64,000 nt of DNA from an uncultured Alistipes sp. (GCA_947629705.1 CANREN010000001.1:1-64000); one strand, 5' to 3'; numbered from the stretch's first letter, positions 10,391 through 21,014 are shown. Translations and numbers: made by a program. Notes: generated by a model not told the origin, from the letters alone.

Positions 10391-10564
10391 ATGAAAGAGC
10401 TTGTAGAAAAAATTCAGGCGGAGTATGAAGCATTCGCTGTCAATGCGGCTGCTCAAGTAGAGAAAGGCAACAAGGCTGCCGGTACCCGTGCCCGTAAAGC
10501 TGCTTTGGAGCTTTCGAAACTGATGAAAGAATTCCGCAAGGCATCCGTTGAAGCTGCGAAATAG
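10391..10564 (+). CDS. Histone H1-like protein (Bacteroidetes Hc1-type), 57 aa
   Basis: MKELVEKIQAEYEAFAVNAAAQVEKGNKAAGTRARKAALELSKLMKEFRKASVEAAK; upstream TAACTTTG promoter motif at 10347. Below the ORF-track length cutoff. Confidence 0.85.
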   Translation: MKELVEKIQAEYEAFAVNAAAQVEKGNKAAGTRARKAALELSKLMKEFRKASVEAAK

Positions 10565-10659
10565 GTCATTTGCAGTCGAAGTGTAAAAGCCGTTCCGCGT
10601 GGACGGCTTTTTTGTGCGCTGTTTTCTTGATTCGCCAAATATCGTTACATTTGCAGACC

Positions 10660-12642
10660 ATGATCGACCGGGAGACTATCGACCGCATCTATGCCGCTGC
10701 CAATATCGTGGAGATCGTCGGCGACTACGTTACGCTCAAACGCAAGGGCGCGAACTATGTGGCGTGCTGTCCGTTCCACAACGAAAAGACCCCTTCGTTC
10801 GTCGTTTCGCCTGCAAAGGGACTTTACAAATGTTTCGGCTGCGGCAAGGGCGGCAATGCCGTAACCTTCCTCATGGAGCAGGAGAGCATCACCTATCCCG
10901 AGGCGCTGAAGATGGTGGCCAAGCGCTACGGAATCGAGGTGCATGAAAAGGAGCTGACCGAGGAGGAGGTCCGCCGCAACGACGACCGCGAATCGATGTT
11001 CGCCCTGAACGGCTGGGCCGCCCAATACTTTATCGATTATCTCCATCAGAATCCGGAGGGAATGAGTGTGGGAATGTCCTATTTCCGGCAGAAGCGCGGC
11101 ATGACCGATGCGACCATCCGCAAGTTCGGTTTAGGATTCTGTCCCGCCAAGGGCGACCGCATGTCGAAGGAGGCGCTGGAGGCCGGTTACAAAGAGGAGT
11201 TCCTGTTGTCGACGGGCCTTTCGTTCAAGCGGGAAAACGACGGTTCGTTGGTCGACCGGTTCCGCGACCGCGTGATATTCCCCGTGCACAACATTTCGGG
11301 CCGCATCGTCGCATTCGGCGGCCGGACGCTCCGCACCGACAAGTCAGTCGCCAAATACCAGAACTCGCCCGAAAGCGAGATATACAGCAAAAAACGCGAG
11401 CTCTATGGTCTCTATTTCGCCAAAAAAGCGATTCAGCAGCAGGATTTCGCCATCCTGGTCGAAGGATACACCGACGTGATCTCGATGCACCAGGCCGGGG
11501 TCGAAAACGTCGTCGCTTCGTCGGGCACGTCGCTGACCACGGAGCAGATTCGTCTGTTGAACCGTTTCACCAAGAACATTACGGTGATTTACGACGGCGA
11601 CGCGGCGGGCATCCATGCTTCGCTGCGCGGGATCGACATGATTCTGCACGAGGGGATGAACGTGCGCGTCGTGCTGCTGCCGGAGCCCGAAGACCCCGAT
11701 TCGTTTGCGCGGAGCCATACGGCCGAAGAGTTGCAGGCCTATATCCGCGATAACGAACAGGATTTTCTGGCGTTCAAGGCCAAATTGTTGTTGAAGGAGG
11801 CAGAGGGCGATCCGATTCGCAAGGCGTCGTTGATCGGCGACATGGTGCAGTCCATCGCGCAGATTCCCGATCCGATCCAGCGGTCGGTCTACATCAAGGA
11901 GTGCTCGAAGACGACGGACGTCGACGAGAAGCTGTTGATTTCCGAGGTGGCGCGGATCCGGATGACTTCGACCGGCGACCGCGAAACGGATGATTTCCTG
12001 CGGCGGCAGACGGCCCGGCAGCGCAGCGAGGCGATCCGTGAGGCCGAGACCGAAGCGGAATATCCGCGTCAGTTGGAGGCCGGCAGCAGCCCCGATGCGT
12101 TGGAACGCGAATTGCTCAAGTACCTGCTCAAATACGGCCATTGCTCGTTCGAATTCAAGGAGGGACGCAATATCCTGACCTGCAACGTCGCGCAGACGAT
12201 TTTCGATGAACTGGCCGACGGCGATCTGAAATTCCGGAATCCGCTCTACGAAAAGATCCGCATGACCTACAAGGAGCAATGGAGCCGGACGGGAGTGGGC
12301 AACAAAATTCCCGAGCATGTTTTTCTGACCCACTCCGATCCGGAGGTGTGCAACGTGGCGGTGGACATCCTTACGTCCGACGACAACTATGTCATCAGTC
12401 AGTTGTGGGTGCGCAAGGAGGTGCATGTCGAGAGCGAGGAGGAGATGCTGGCGGCCGGAGTGCCGAAGGCGGTTACGCTCTACAAGTCGAAGGTCATCGA
12501 GGGGTTGGTCAATGAGCAGCAGGCCCGTTTGGCCAAGGAGGACGTAACCGAAGAGGAGATGAAAGATGCCATGCAGCAGATCGATAAATGGAACGGAGTG
12601 CGTGTGAAGATCGCGAACAAACTGCAGCGACTGATTTTGTGA
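10660..12642 (+). CDS. dnaG: DNA primase
   Basis: MIDRETIDRIYAAANIVEIVGDYVTLKRKGANYVACCPFHNEKTPSFVVSPAKGLYKCFGCGKGGNAV zinc-binding domain, then TOPRIM (ILVEGYTDVISMHQAG...VIYDGDAAGIHASLRG). Confidence 0.97.
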   Translation: MIDRETIDRIYAAANIVEIVGDYVTLKRKGANYVACCPFHNEKTPSFVVSPAKGLYKCFGCGKGGNAVTFLMEQESITYPEALKMVAKRYGIEVHEKELTEEEVRRNDDRESMFALNGWAAQYFIDYLHQNPEGMSVGMSYFRQKRGMTDATIRKFGLGFCPAKGDRMSKEALEAGYKEEFLLSTGLSFKRENDGSLVDRFRDRVIFPVHNISGRIVAFGGRTLRTDKSVAKYQNSPESEIYSKKRELYGLYFAKKAIQQQDFAILVEGYTDVISMHQAGVENVVASSGTSLTTEQIRLLNRFTKNITVIYDGDAAGIHASLRGIDMILHEGMNVRVVLLPEPEDPDSFARSHTAEELQAYIRDNEQDFLAFKAKLLLKEAEGDPIRKASLIGDMVQSIAQIPDPIQRSVYIKECSKTTDVDEKLLISEVARIRMTSTGDRETDDFLRRQTARQRSEAIREAETEAEYPRQLEAGSSPDALERELLKYLLKYGHCSFEFKEGRNILTCNVAQTIFDELADGDLKFRNPLYEKIRMTYKEQWSRTGVGNKIPEHVFLTHSDPEVCNVAVDILTSDDNYVISQLWVRKEVHVESEEEMLAAGVPKAVTLYKSKVIEGLVNEQQARLAKEDVTEEEMKDAMQQIDKWNGVRVKIANKLQRLIL

Positions 12643-12935
12643 TCGACAGGAACTCGGTTCGGTCGGGGTCAAAGCCGAATAGGCTGCCAGAGACCGCGAG
12701 GAATGACGGCCGGATGGGAAAAACGGGGCCGAACTGCGTCGACCCGTAAACGTATACGATTACGATGGAAAAAAGGGGCGGGTCTCGGGTTGTACGCGCA
12801 TCACTGCGCATACTGTGTGCAAACAGAAAATAAACAGAAAGATGTGTAAAACATATCGAAGATAAGAATCAGTTACCTTGGACCGATTCCCGCCCCGATG
12901 ATACGAAAAGCAAGTTTTATGCCGCATTGACTGCG

Positions 12936-13400
12936 ATGAGCGAACAAAAAAAGATCAATATCCGGAACAAACGGGCCGCTTTCGATTACGAGATACTCGA
13001 AGAGTGGGTGGCCGGCATCGTGTTAGTCGGTACGGAGATCAAATCGATCCGTGCGGGCAAGGTGTCGATGACCGATTCGTTCTGTTATTTCGACCGGGGC
13101 GAATTGTGGATTCGCAACGTCAATATCGCGGAATACGACTGGGGCACCTGCAACAACCATGCGCCGCGCCGCGATCGGAAACTGCTGTTGACCGGCCGCG
13201 AGTTGACGAAACTCCAGCGGGCCATGCAGGACAAAGGGTTGACCGTGGTCGGTCTGCGCCTCTTTCTGAACGAACGGGGATTGGCGAAAGTGGCCGTCGG
13301 TCTGGCCCGCGGCCGCAAGGCCTACGACAAACGCGAATATCTGAAAGAGAACGATGCCCGTCGGGAGATGGACAAGGCGATGAAGCATTACCGGAGATAG
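12936..13400 (+). CDS. smpB: SsrA-binding protein
   Basis: [42 protein letters not shown]...[29 protein letters not shown]. Confidence 0.97.
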   Translation: MSEQKKINIRNKRAAFDYEILEEWVAGIVLVGTEIKSIRAGKVSMTDSFCYFDRGELWIRNVNIAEYDWGTCNNHAPRRDRKLLLTGRELTKLQRAMQDKGLTVVGLRLFLNERGLAKVAVGLARGRKAYDKREYLKENDARREMDKAMKHYRR

Positions 13401-13487
13401 CCGGCGGAACGGATGCTTTCGATTGGGTATCGGGGTACGCCCCCTTTTCGATCCCGCAACAGCAGGATAGCTTAATGAATAAAATAT

Positions 13488-14195
13488 ATGTCGTTGATTC
13501 TTTGTATCGAGACCGGCACCGACATCTGTTCGGTCGGAATAGCTAAGGAGGGCGAGCTGCTTTCGTTGCGCGAGAGCGACGAAGGGCGCGACCATGCCCG
13601 CAAAGTTGGGGTGTTCGTCGATGAATTGCTGCATGAGACCGGCATTGCACCCGATGATTTGGATGCCGTGGCGGTCGGGAAAGGACCGGGCTCCTATACG
13701 GGCCTGCGGATCGGCGTGTCGTTTGCCAAAGGGCTCTGTTACGGATTGCAGAAACCGTTGGTGGCGGTCGGTTCGCTCGATTCGCTGACCGAGGTGGCCC
13801 GCGAGGACTACGAGGCCGGTATTTTGCAGATCGACGATTGGGAGCGGGCCGTGTTGTGCCCGATGGTCGATGCGCGCCGCATGGAGGTGTATACGCAGTT
13901 GTTCGATACGACCGGCCGGCCGTTGAACGAGGTTTCGGCCGAGATCATCGACGAACGGAGTTTCGCGGAGTATCGAACCGGCCGGCAGCCGTTCGTGATT
14001 TTCGGGAACGGCGCTCGAAAGTGCGCCGGTCTGTTGGCCGGAGCCGAATGGGTCGGGGTTACGCCTTCGGCCCGCGGGTTGGCCCGATTGGCCCAGCAGG
14101 CGTTCGACGAGGGCCGCACGGAGGATGTCGCCTACTTCGAACCCTTCTATCTGAAAGATTTCGTGGTGATGACCTCCAAAAAGAAATTGTTCTGA
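13488..14195 (+). CDS. tsaB: tRNA threonylcarbamoyladenosine biosynthesis protein TsaB
   Basis: MSLILCIETGTDICSVGIAKEGELLSLRES...AVAVGKGPGSYTGLRIGVSFAKGLCYGLQKPLVAVGSL. Confidence 0.95.
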   Translation: MSLILCIETGTDICSVGIAKEGELLSLRESDEGRDHARKVGVFVDELLHETGIAPDDLDAVAVGKGPGSYTGLRIGVSFAKGLCYGLQKPLVAVGSLDSLTEVAREDYEAGILQIDDWERAVLCPMVDARRMEVYTQLFDTTGRPLNEVSAEIIDERSFAEYRTGRQPFVIFGNGARKCAGLLAGAEWVGVTPSARGLARLAQQAFDEGRTEDVAYFEPFYLKDFVVMTSKKKLF

Positions 14196-14202
14196 CGACG
14201 CG

Positions 14203-14538
14203 ATGACCCGCGACGAACTGATTGCTTCGCTTTCGGAGCGTTACTGCGAAAACTTCGCCACGACGCTCGCTGCACGGGTGATCGCCGCGGATGCCGTCGG
14301 TCTGCTGTATGAAGTCGCCACGGCATGCCACGAGACGCTGCCCGCCGCATGCGCCGCAGCTGGAGAGTCTGATATCGGCTATTTTTGTTTTTTGATAGCG
14401 AGTTGCAGCCGCCTGCCTAATTCTCCTCGCCGCCCGCCTCGTCGAGCATACGGGCCGGAAATTGTCGCTTGCTTTGCAGCCGCGCCGTCTTTTGCAGACG
14501 CAGACCGACCCGCAACAGGTTGTCGTTGCCCGAAGTGA
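14203..14538 (+). pseudogene. Possible truncated gene remnant downstream of tsaB
   Basis: A plausible N-terminus (MTRDELIASLSERYCENFATTLAARVIAADAVGLLYEVATACHETLPAA) is followed by low-complexity sequence that runs into the 3' end of convergent rmuC. Confidence 0.4.
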
Positions 14539-15739
14539 GCCTTTTGCGGGCATCCGCATAGACGTCGCGGGCTTTGTCGAGGGCCGTGCCGACCCCTTCG
14601 AACGACGTGGCGAACGAGGCCGCCTGCTCGTACAGTTTCAGGGCGCAGGCGGCTATCTCCCGCGTGTTTTTGTCTTGGTCGTGGTACTTCCAGAGGTCGG
14701 CGACCAATTTCAGCAGGGCGAACAGATTCGTCGGCGAGGAGAGGATGACTTTTTTGTCGTAGGCATCGCCCCAGATGCCCGGATCGGCCTTCAAGGCCTC
14801 CAGGAAAGCCGGTTCGTTCGGGATGAACAGGATGACGAAGTCCGGCGAGTTGAAGCGGCGCTGGTACTCTTTGCGGCCTAATTCCGTAACGTGCTGACGC
14901 ACCGATGCGACATGTGCGGCCAGATGGCGTCGGCGCTCCGCTTCGTTCGGAGCCGAGGTGCAGTCGGCGAAAGCGGTCAGCGAAACCTTCGAGTCGATGA
15001 CGATCTCCTTTTTGTCGGGCAGGTGCAGCACCACGTCCGGACGCAGGTTGCGTCCATCTTCGTCCTTCACGTTGTACTGCGTTTCGTAGTGGATGCCTTT
15101 GGTCAGCGTCGAGCTGTCGAGGATGGTTTCGAGCAGCATTTCGCCCCAGTCGCCCTGTACTTTCGAATTGCCTTTCAGCGCATTGGTCAGATTGGTCGTC
15201 TCGGTCGTGATGCGCTGGTTGAGCTCCATCAGATGCTTCAGCTCGGCCTTCAGCTCGCCGCGCTGCGACGTTTGGACGGTGTAAATCTCTTCGACCCGTT
15301 TGCGGAAGTCGGTGATGTTGTCGCGAAAGGGTTTTATCAACAACTCGATTGCTTCGTTGTTGGTTTTGCGGAGATGCTGCGACTGCTCGCCGAGAATCTC
15401 GTTCGCCAAATTGCGGAACTGGATCCGCAGCATCTCTTCGGCCTTTTCGCGCTCCTGCCGTTCGGCTTCGCGCCGCTCCTCGGACTGGCGGCGCAGGGCG
15501 TTCAGCTCCGTTTCGGACGCAGCCTTTATGGCGGCGAGCTCTGCGGCCGTATGGGCTTGTTCGCCCAGCAGCCGGCGGATTTCCGCTTCGGCCGATTTTC
15601 GGGTGTCGTCCGCCGCATTCTTTTCTTCGCGCAGCCGTTCCGATTCGCGGAGAAGCCGAGCTTTCTCTTTCAGCTGGGACAAAAGCCCCGCGACGGCGGC
15701 CGCGAGCAGCAGGAGGAGCGAAATGGAAAGTGTGTTCAT
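14417..15739 (-). CDS. rmuC: DNA recombination protein RmuC
   Basis: N-terminal TM and coiled coil, then GNSKVQGDWGEMLLETILDSSTLTKGIHYETQYNV...VVLHLPDKKEIVIDSKVSLTAFADC. Confidence 0.95.
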   Translation of the reverse strand: MNTLSISLLLLLAAAVAGLLSQLKEKARLLRESERLREEKNAADDTRKSAEAEIRRLLGEQAHTAAELAAIKAASETELNALRRQSEERREAERQEREKAEEMLRIQFRNLANEILGEQSQHLRKTNNEAIELLIKPFRDNITDFRKRVEEIYTVQTSQRGELKAELKHLMELNQRITTETTNLTNALKGNSKVQGDWGEMLLETILDSSTLTKGIHYETQYNVKDEDGRNLRPDVVLHLPDKKEIVIDSKVSLTAFADCTSAPNEAERRRHLAAHVASVRQHVTELGRKEYQRRFNSPDFVILFIPNEPAFLEALKADPGIWGDAYDKKVILSSPTNLFALLKLVADLWKYHDQDKNTREIAACALKLYEQAASFATSFEGVGTALDKARDVYADARKRLTSGNDNLLRVGLRLQKTARLQSKRQFPARMLDEAGGEEN

Positions 15740-15855
15740 ATCGACAAAATTAACGATTATTTTCGGTTTTTCATTCGGCTTGCGCTATCTTTGCAGAAAA
15801 TATTCGGGGCTGGAGGTTTCCGGCTTCTGCCCTTACCTGAATTTAACTATTCAGC

Positions 15856-16512
15856 ATGGAACCGCAACGTATTCTCGCTCCGTCGATCCTTTCGGCCGAT
15901 TTCGGACACCTCGGCCGGACGATCCGTATGCTCGACCGCAGTGCCGCCCAATGGGTGCATGTCGATGTAATGGACGGCGTGTTCGTTCCCAACATTTCGT
16001 TCGGCTTTCCCGTGCTGAAAGCCGTGCGGCGGGCGACCCGCAAAACGATCGACGTTCATCTGATGATCGTCGAGCCCGAACGTTACGTGCAGCGGTTCGT
16101 CGAGGCCGGGGCCGACCTCGTAACCTTTCATCTCGAAGCCTGCGCCGATCCGGCCCGCTGCATTGCCTTGATTCGTGAGCGCGGCGCGCGCGCGGGCATC
16201 ACCATCAAGCCTGCGACGCCGATCGAGGCGGTGCGCGAATGGATCGCTTCGGTGGATATGGTGCTGCTCATGAGTGTGGAACCCGGGTTCGGCGGGCAGG
16301 CGTTCATCCCGGCCACCTTCGATAAGATTCGCCGCCTCCGTCGGATGGCCGACGCCGGCAATCCGGCGTTGTCGATCGAGGTCGACGGCGGGGTCTCGTC
16401 GCAGAACGCCCGCGAACTCTACGAAGCCGGTGCGAATGTATTGGTGGCCGGAAGCGCCGTTTTCGGCGCCGAAGACCCCGAATCGGAAATCGCTCGTTTG
16501 TTACAATGCTGA
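15856..16512 (+). CDS. rpe: Ribulose-phosphate 3-epimerase
   Basis: ILAPSILSADFGHLG...WVHVDVMDGVFVPNISFGFPVLKAVR...VLLMSVEPGFGGQAFIP...IEVDGGVSSQNA. Confidence 0.97.
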   Translation: MEPQRILAPSILSADFGHLGRTIRMLDRSAAQWVHVDVMDGVFVPNISFGFPVLKAVRRATRKTIDVHLMIVEPERYVQRFVEAGADLVTFHLEACADPARCIALIRERGARAGITIKPATPIEAVREWIASVDMVLLMSVEPGFGGQAFIPATFDKIRRLRRMADAGNPALSIEVDGGVSSQNARELYEAGANVLVAGSAVFGAEDPESEIARLLQC

Positions 16513-16522
16513 ATGATAAACT

Positions 16523-18484
16523 ATGATTTCACTCGATAATTTGACGGTCAGTTACGGCGGCTGGACGCTCTTCGACCGTGTTTCGTTTCTGATCAATCCC
16601 AAAGACCGCATCGGTTTGGTCGGCCGCAACGGGGCCGGAAAGACCACGCTGCTGCGCATCATCACCGGCGAACAGCAGCCGACTTCGGGCGCCGTAACGA
16701 TCGATGGCGAATGCACGATCGGTTACCTGCCCCAGCAGATGCGGGTGCACGATACGACGACCCTCGTGGAGGAGACGGCCAAGGCTTTCGATGAGGTGCT
16801 GCGGTTGGAGGCCGAAATCGACCGGCTGACCCGCGAAATCGCCGAACGGACGGACTACGAAAGTCCGGCCTACGAGCAGCTGCTCCACCGCTTGAACGAT
16901 GCGCAGGACCGTTACCATATTCTGGGCGGCGAGACGCGCGACGCCGACATCGAAAAGACGCTGCTCGGTCTCGGGTTCAGGCGCGAGGACTTCGGTCGGG
17001 CGACGAGCCGGTTTTCGGGCGGTTGGCGGATGCGCATCGAGCTGGCGAAGCTGCTGTTGCGGCGGCCTTCGATCTTTCTGCTGGACGAACCGACCAACCA
17101 CTTGGACATCGAATCCATCCAGTGGTTGGAGGAGTATTTGCGCAATTACAACGGCGCCGTGCTGCTGATTTCCCACGACCGCGCGTTTTTGGACAACGTT
17201 ACGAACCGCACGGTCGAGCTCTCGTTGGGCCGCATCACCGATTACAAGGTTCCCTACTCGAAATACGTCGTGCTGCGGGCCGAACGGCGGGCGCAGCAGC
17301 TGGCCGCTTACGAAAACCAGCAGCGGATGATCGAAAAGACCGAGGAGTTCATCGAGAAGTTCCGCTACAAGCCGACGAAATCGAATCAGGTGCAGTCCCG
17401 CATCAAACAGCTGGAGCGGTTGGAGCGGTTGGAGGTCGAGGAGGAGGATCTGGCGACCCTGAACATCAAGTTCCCGCCTGCGCCCCGTTCGGGAAAGGTG
17501 GTCGCCGAGATCGACGAAGCGGGCATGTCGTTCGGTTCGAAGCACGTGTTCAGCGGGGCGAACTTCGTCATCGAGAAGGGCGACCGCATCGCGCTGGTCG
17601 GACGCAACGGCGAGGGGAAAACCACGCTGGCCCGCATGTTGGTCGGCCAGCTGACCCCGACGGAGGGATCGGTGCGGATCGGCGCCAATGTCAATATCGG
17701 CTACTATGCGCAGAATCAAGATGATCTGATGGACGGCGATTTTACCGTCTACGATACGTTGGATCGGGTGGCCGTGGGGGATATCCGCACGCGGTTGCGG
17801 GATATTCTCGGAGCGTTCCTTTTCCGCGGCGAAGAGATCGACAAAAAGGTGAAGGTGCTTTCGGGCGGCGAACGAGCGCGCTTGGCGATGGCCCGCATGA
17901 TGCTCGAACCGCGCAACCTGCTGGTGCTCGACGAGCCGACGAACCACATGGACATGCGTTCGAAGGATATACTGAAAAGCGCCATCATGAAGTACGACGG
18001 CACGGTGGTCGTCGTTTCGCACGACCGCGAGTTCCTCGACGGTATGGTCGACAAGGTCTACGAGTTCCGCGACGGCCGGGTGCACGAATATTTAGGCGGC
18101 ATCTACTATTTCCTCGAAAAGCGTAGGTTGGAGTCGCTGCGCGAGCTGGAGCGGCGCGATGCTTCGACCGCAAAATCGGCTCCTGCGGCGAATATGAAGG
18201 CGAAACCGGTCGAGATACCCCCGTCCGGCGGCGGAAAACGCTCCTACGAACAGAAAAAAGAGCAGGAAAAATTGCTGCGCAAATTGCGCAAGGCTGTGGA
18301 GACGATCGAGGCCGATTTGGCCGACATCGAGCGGCAGATTGCGGCTTACGATGCGAAATTCGCCGCAGCGACCGGCTACGACGAAGCCGATTACAAGGCC
18401 TACAACGACCTGAAAGCCCGCTACGACCATCAGATGCACGAGTGGGAGAAAGCCTCCTACGAGTTGGAGATCACCGAAGGATAG
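16523..18484 (+). CDS. ABC-F family ATP-binding protein
   Basis: Two ABC domains (GLVGRNGAGKTTLLRII; ALVGRNGEGKTTLARML; two DEPTNH motifs) and a C-terminal coiled coil. Confidence 0.95.
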   Translation: MISLDNLTVSYGGWTLFDRVSFLINPKDRIGLVGRNGAGKTTLLRIITGEQQPTSGAVTIDGECTIGYLPQQMRVHDTTTLVEETAKAFDEVLRLEAEIDRLTREIAERTDYESPAYEQLLHRLNDAQDRYHILGGETRDADIEKTLLGLGFRREDFGRATSRFSGGWRMRIELAKLLLRRPSIFLLDEPTNHLDIESIQWLEEYLRNYNGAVLLISHDRAFLDNVTNRTVELSLGRITDYKVPYSKYVVLRAERRAQQLAAYENQQRMIEKTEEFIEKFRYKPTKSNQVQSRIKQLERLERLEVEEEDLATLNIKFPPAPRSGKVVAEIDEAGMSFGSKHVFSGANFVIEKGDRIALVGRNGEGKTTLARMLVGQLTPTEGSVRIGANVNIGYYAQNQDDLMDGDFTVYDTLDRVAVGDIRTRLRDILGAFLFRGEEIDKKVKVLSGGERARLAMARMMLEPRNLLVLDEPTNHMDMRSKDILKSAIMKYDGTVVVVSHDREFLDGMVDKVYEFRDGRVHEYLGGIYYFLEKRRLESLRELERRDASTAKSAPAANMKAKPVEIPPSGGGKRSYEQKKEQEKLLRKLRKAVETIEADLADIERQIAAYDAKFAAATGYDEADYKAYNDLKARYDHQMHEWEKASYELEITEG

Positions 18485-18541
18485 TTCCCCGTTGTGCAAG
18501 GTTGTCGCAGGAAGATATCAATAAAGCAGGATCGAACATAA

Positions 18542-19279
18542 ATGGAGAACAACAATTTGATTTTCGGCATCCGGCCCGTGGCCGAGGCCGTCGAAGCCGG
18601 ACGGCAAATCGAAAAACTCTATATCCGCAAGGGGGCCGACGGCCAGCTGATGCAGGAGCTGAAAGACCGCTGCACCCGTCATCGGCTGCGCTGGCAGGAG
18701 GTGCCGGTGGAGAAGCTCAACCGTCTGACCCGAGGCAATCATCAGGGGGTCGTGGCCCAAACCGCGGCAATCGAGTATGTCGAACTGACGGATATGCTGG
18801 AACGCGTGCCCGACGATGAAACGCCGTTGATCGTCCTCTTCGACGGAGTTACCGACGTGCGGAATTTCGGGGCGATCGCCCGTTCGGCGGAGTGCGCCGG
18901 AGCGCACGGATTGATTACGCCGCTGAAAAATTCGGCACCCGTCAATGCCGAAGCGATCCGCGCTTCGGCGGGTGCGCTGACGACGATTCCCGTCTGTCGA
19001 GTCGGGTCGGTCCGCAATACGCTGAAACAGTTGCAGGCCGAAGGATTCCAGTTGGTCGCCGCTACGGAAAAGAGCCGCAAGCTGCTTTACGATGCCGATT
19101 TCCGCAAGCCGACCGTGCTCGTCATGGGGGCCGAGGACACGGGCATCTCGAAAGAGGTGCTGAAACTTTGCGATGAACGACTGGCCATTCCGCTCATCGG
19201 GCATATCGAATCGCTCAATGTGTCGGCTGCGGCGGCGGTCATGCTGTTCGAGGCGGTGCGCCAGCGGATCGGAGATTAA
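18542..19279 (+). CDS. rlmB: 23S rRNA (guanosine-2'-O-)-methyltransferase RlmB
   Basis: IFGIRPVAEAVEAGRQIEKLYIRKG...LFDGVTDVRNFGAIARSAECAGAHGLI...VMGAEDTGISKEVLKLCDERLAIPLIGHIESLNVSAAAAVMLFE SPOUT domain. Confidence 0.95.
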   Translation: MENNNLIFGIRPVAEAVEAGRQIEKLYIRKGADGQLMQELKDRCTRHRLRWQEVPVEKLNRLTRGNHQGVVAQTAAIEYVELTDMLERVPDDETPLIVLFDGVTDVRNFGAIARSAECAGAHGLITPLKNSAPVNAEAIRASAGALTTIPVCRVGSVRNTLKQLQAEGFQLVAATEKSRKLLYDADFRKPTVLVMGAEDTGISKEVLKLCDERLAIPLIGHIESLNVSAAAAVMLFEAVRQRIGD

Positions 19280-19292
19280 GAAGGTTAACAGT

Positions 19293-21014
19293 ATGATGAG
19301 CAAATTAACAGACTATTGGATCGAGCTTCGTCGGGGGCTCGTGCGGGTCGTGCGCCGCTATCCGGCAGAGACGGCGTTGCAGACGGTTTTGACCGCTTTG
19401 TTTGTCTGGTGGACCGAGGCGGAGGCTTTTTCGCTCTTTCCGGCCCAATGCTTGTGGATTTTCCCCCTCTTTTCGCTCGGGGCGCTCATCCTCAATACAT
19501 GGGCCGGTCGGGGCCCGTGGCGGATCGTTTATTATGTGATCTGGGCGCCGCTCGTGCCGTTGTTGTTTTGGAGGGGGCTGCCGGCATGGGTCGCTACGGA
19601 GCAATTCGCCCTGACGCTGGGCGTTTTGGTGCCGTTGGCCCTGCTGCTGTGCCGTAGGGTTCGGGATAACCGGCATTTCGCGGCGAATCTCCTCCTCTAT
19701 CTGCGGGCGGCGGTCGTCTCGCTGCTGTTTGCGAATATCGCGTTGGGCCTTTTCGAGGCGACGCTCTGGTCGGCGGCCTACATCTTCGGATTCGACGAAA
19801 TGCGGTGGGTCGAGCATCTGGCGGTGGATGTCGTGCCGGTGGCGGAGTTCCTGGCTGCGCCGATGCTCTTCCTGCTGCTGCTCGATCGTTGGGAACAGGC
19901 GGCGTTTCGCATGGCTCGTATCGGCGAGGTCGTGATAAACTGGATCTTTACGCCGGCGCTTGTCGTTTATGCGCTTCTTTTGCACGCGTATGTCATCAAG
20001 ATATTGATCGCTGTGTCGCTGCCGCGCGGCGGGGTGGCCTATATGGTTTTCGGATTCATCCTTACGGCATTCGTCGTGCGGGTGTTGCGCGAGTCGGTTG
20101 AAAAACGGGTCGCTGAATGGTTCTACGCCCGTTTCAGTTTCGTCATGCTCGTGCCGATCCTGCTGTTCTGGGTCGGAGCCGCGCGCCGTGTCGGCGAATA
20201 CGGATTGACCGTCCCGCGCGTCTATCTGCTCGTTTGCGGTTGCGTGATGACACTCGCCGTGATCATCTTTTCCCTGCGTTCGGGACGTTATAGTTGGCTG
20301 TTTGCTTCGGCGTTCGTGCTTTTCGCTGCCGTCGCCTATGTCCCGGCCCTGTCGCCCGCCCGCATCGGAATGCGTTCGCAGCGGGCGCGCTTCGAACGGT
20401 TGGGCCGCGAACTGGGTATGCTCGATGCCGAAGGCCGTTTCGTCCGGCGGCGTGTTCCGTTGTCCGATTCGGTGCGCAGGGCCGATTATGCCGATCTCTT
20501 TTCGGCGATGCGCTATGTCGGACGTCGCGATACGGCATTCTGTACCTCGTTGGGGTTGGAGGGCGGTTCCATACCCTGGAATTTGGAATCCGAGTTGCTG
20601 CCGTGGAACGTGGATTCGGCCGAGACGGTCGCTGTCGATCCCATCGCAACGGTGGAGTTGCCGCAGAACTGCCCGATTCCGCAGACGGACGCCTATCCGA
20701 ATCTTTATGCGAATGTCGATCATTGGCGGAGTGGGGAGACCGGGGTGCGTTTCGCTTCCGATACGCTGTGCGTAATGCTCGACGGTTGGCCGCTGCTTCT
20801 CCTTTCCGGCGAAGAATTGGTGCGTCGGCAGATGGAGCTGGCAGAACTGACGTTCGAGCAGCTTTTCAGCCTTGACGAGGAGCAGGCGATGCGTTTTCTG
20901 GACTATCGCGGCGAGCAGGTGCGGGTCGTGTTCCGAGACCTGAAGGTCGAACGCCGCGATTCGGTTTCGTATGGGTGTGCCGGTGCGGCGGCCGAATTGC
21001 TGATGACACGATGA
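19293..21014 (+). CDS. DUF4153-like polytopic membrane protein
   Basis: MMSKLTDYWIELRRGLVRVVRRYPAETALQTVLTALFVWW; multiple TM helices and an NWIFTPALVVYALLLHAYVIKI core typical of DUF4153. Confidence 0.75.
   Translation: MMSKLTDYWIELRRGLVRVVRRYPAETALQTVLTALFVWWTEAEAFSLFPAQCLWIFPLFSLGALILNTWAGRGPWRIVYYVIWAPLVPLLFWRGLPAWVATEQFALTLGVLVPLALLLCRRVRDNRHFAANLLLYLRAAVVSLLFANIALGLFEATLWSAAYIFGFDEMRWVEHLAVDVVPVAEFLAAPMLFLLLLDRWEQAAFRMARIGEVVINWIFTPALVVYALLLHAYVIKILIAVSLPRGGVAYMVFGFILTAFVVRVLRESVEKRVAEWFYARFSFVMLVPILLFWVGAARRVGEYGLTVPRVYLLVCGCVMTLAVIIFSLRSGRYSWLFASAFVLFAAVAYVPALSPARIGMRSQRARFERLGRELGMLDAEGRFVRRRVPLSDSVRRADYADLFSAMRYVGRRDTAFCTSLGLEGGSIPWNLESELLPWNVDSAETVAVDPIATVELPQNCPIPQTDAYPNLYANVDHWRSGETGVRFASDTLCVMLDGWPLLLLSGEELVRRQMELAELTFEQLFSLDEEQAMRFLDYRGEQVRVVFRDLKVERRDSVSYGCAGAAAELLMTR

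Noticed and set aside
12643-12925. Possible tmRNA (ssrA) next to smpB
   Set aside because: No tag-peptide reading frame or tRNA-Ala-like acceptor/T-arm could be recognised in this interval.
16529-18085. 518-aa - strand ORF
   Set aside because: Antisense of the ABC-F gene.
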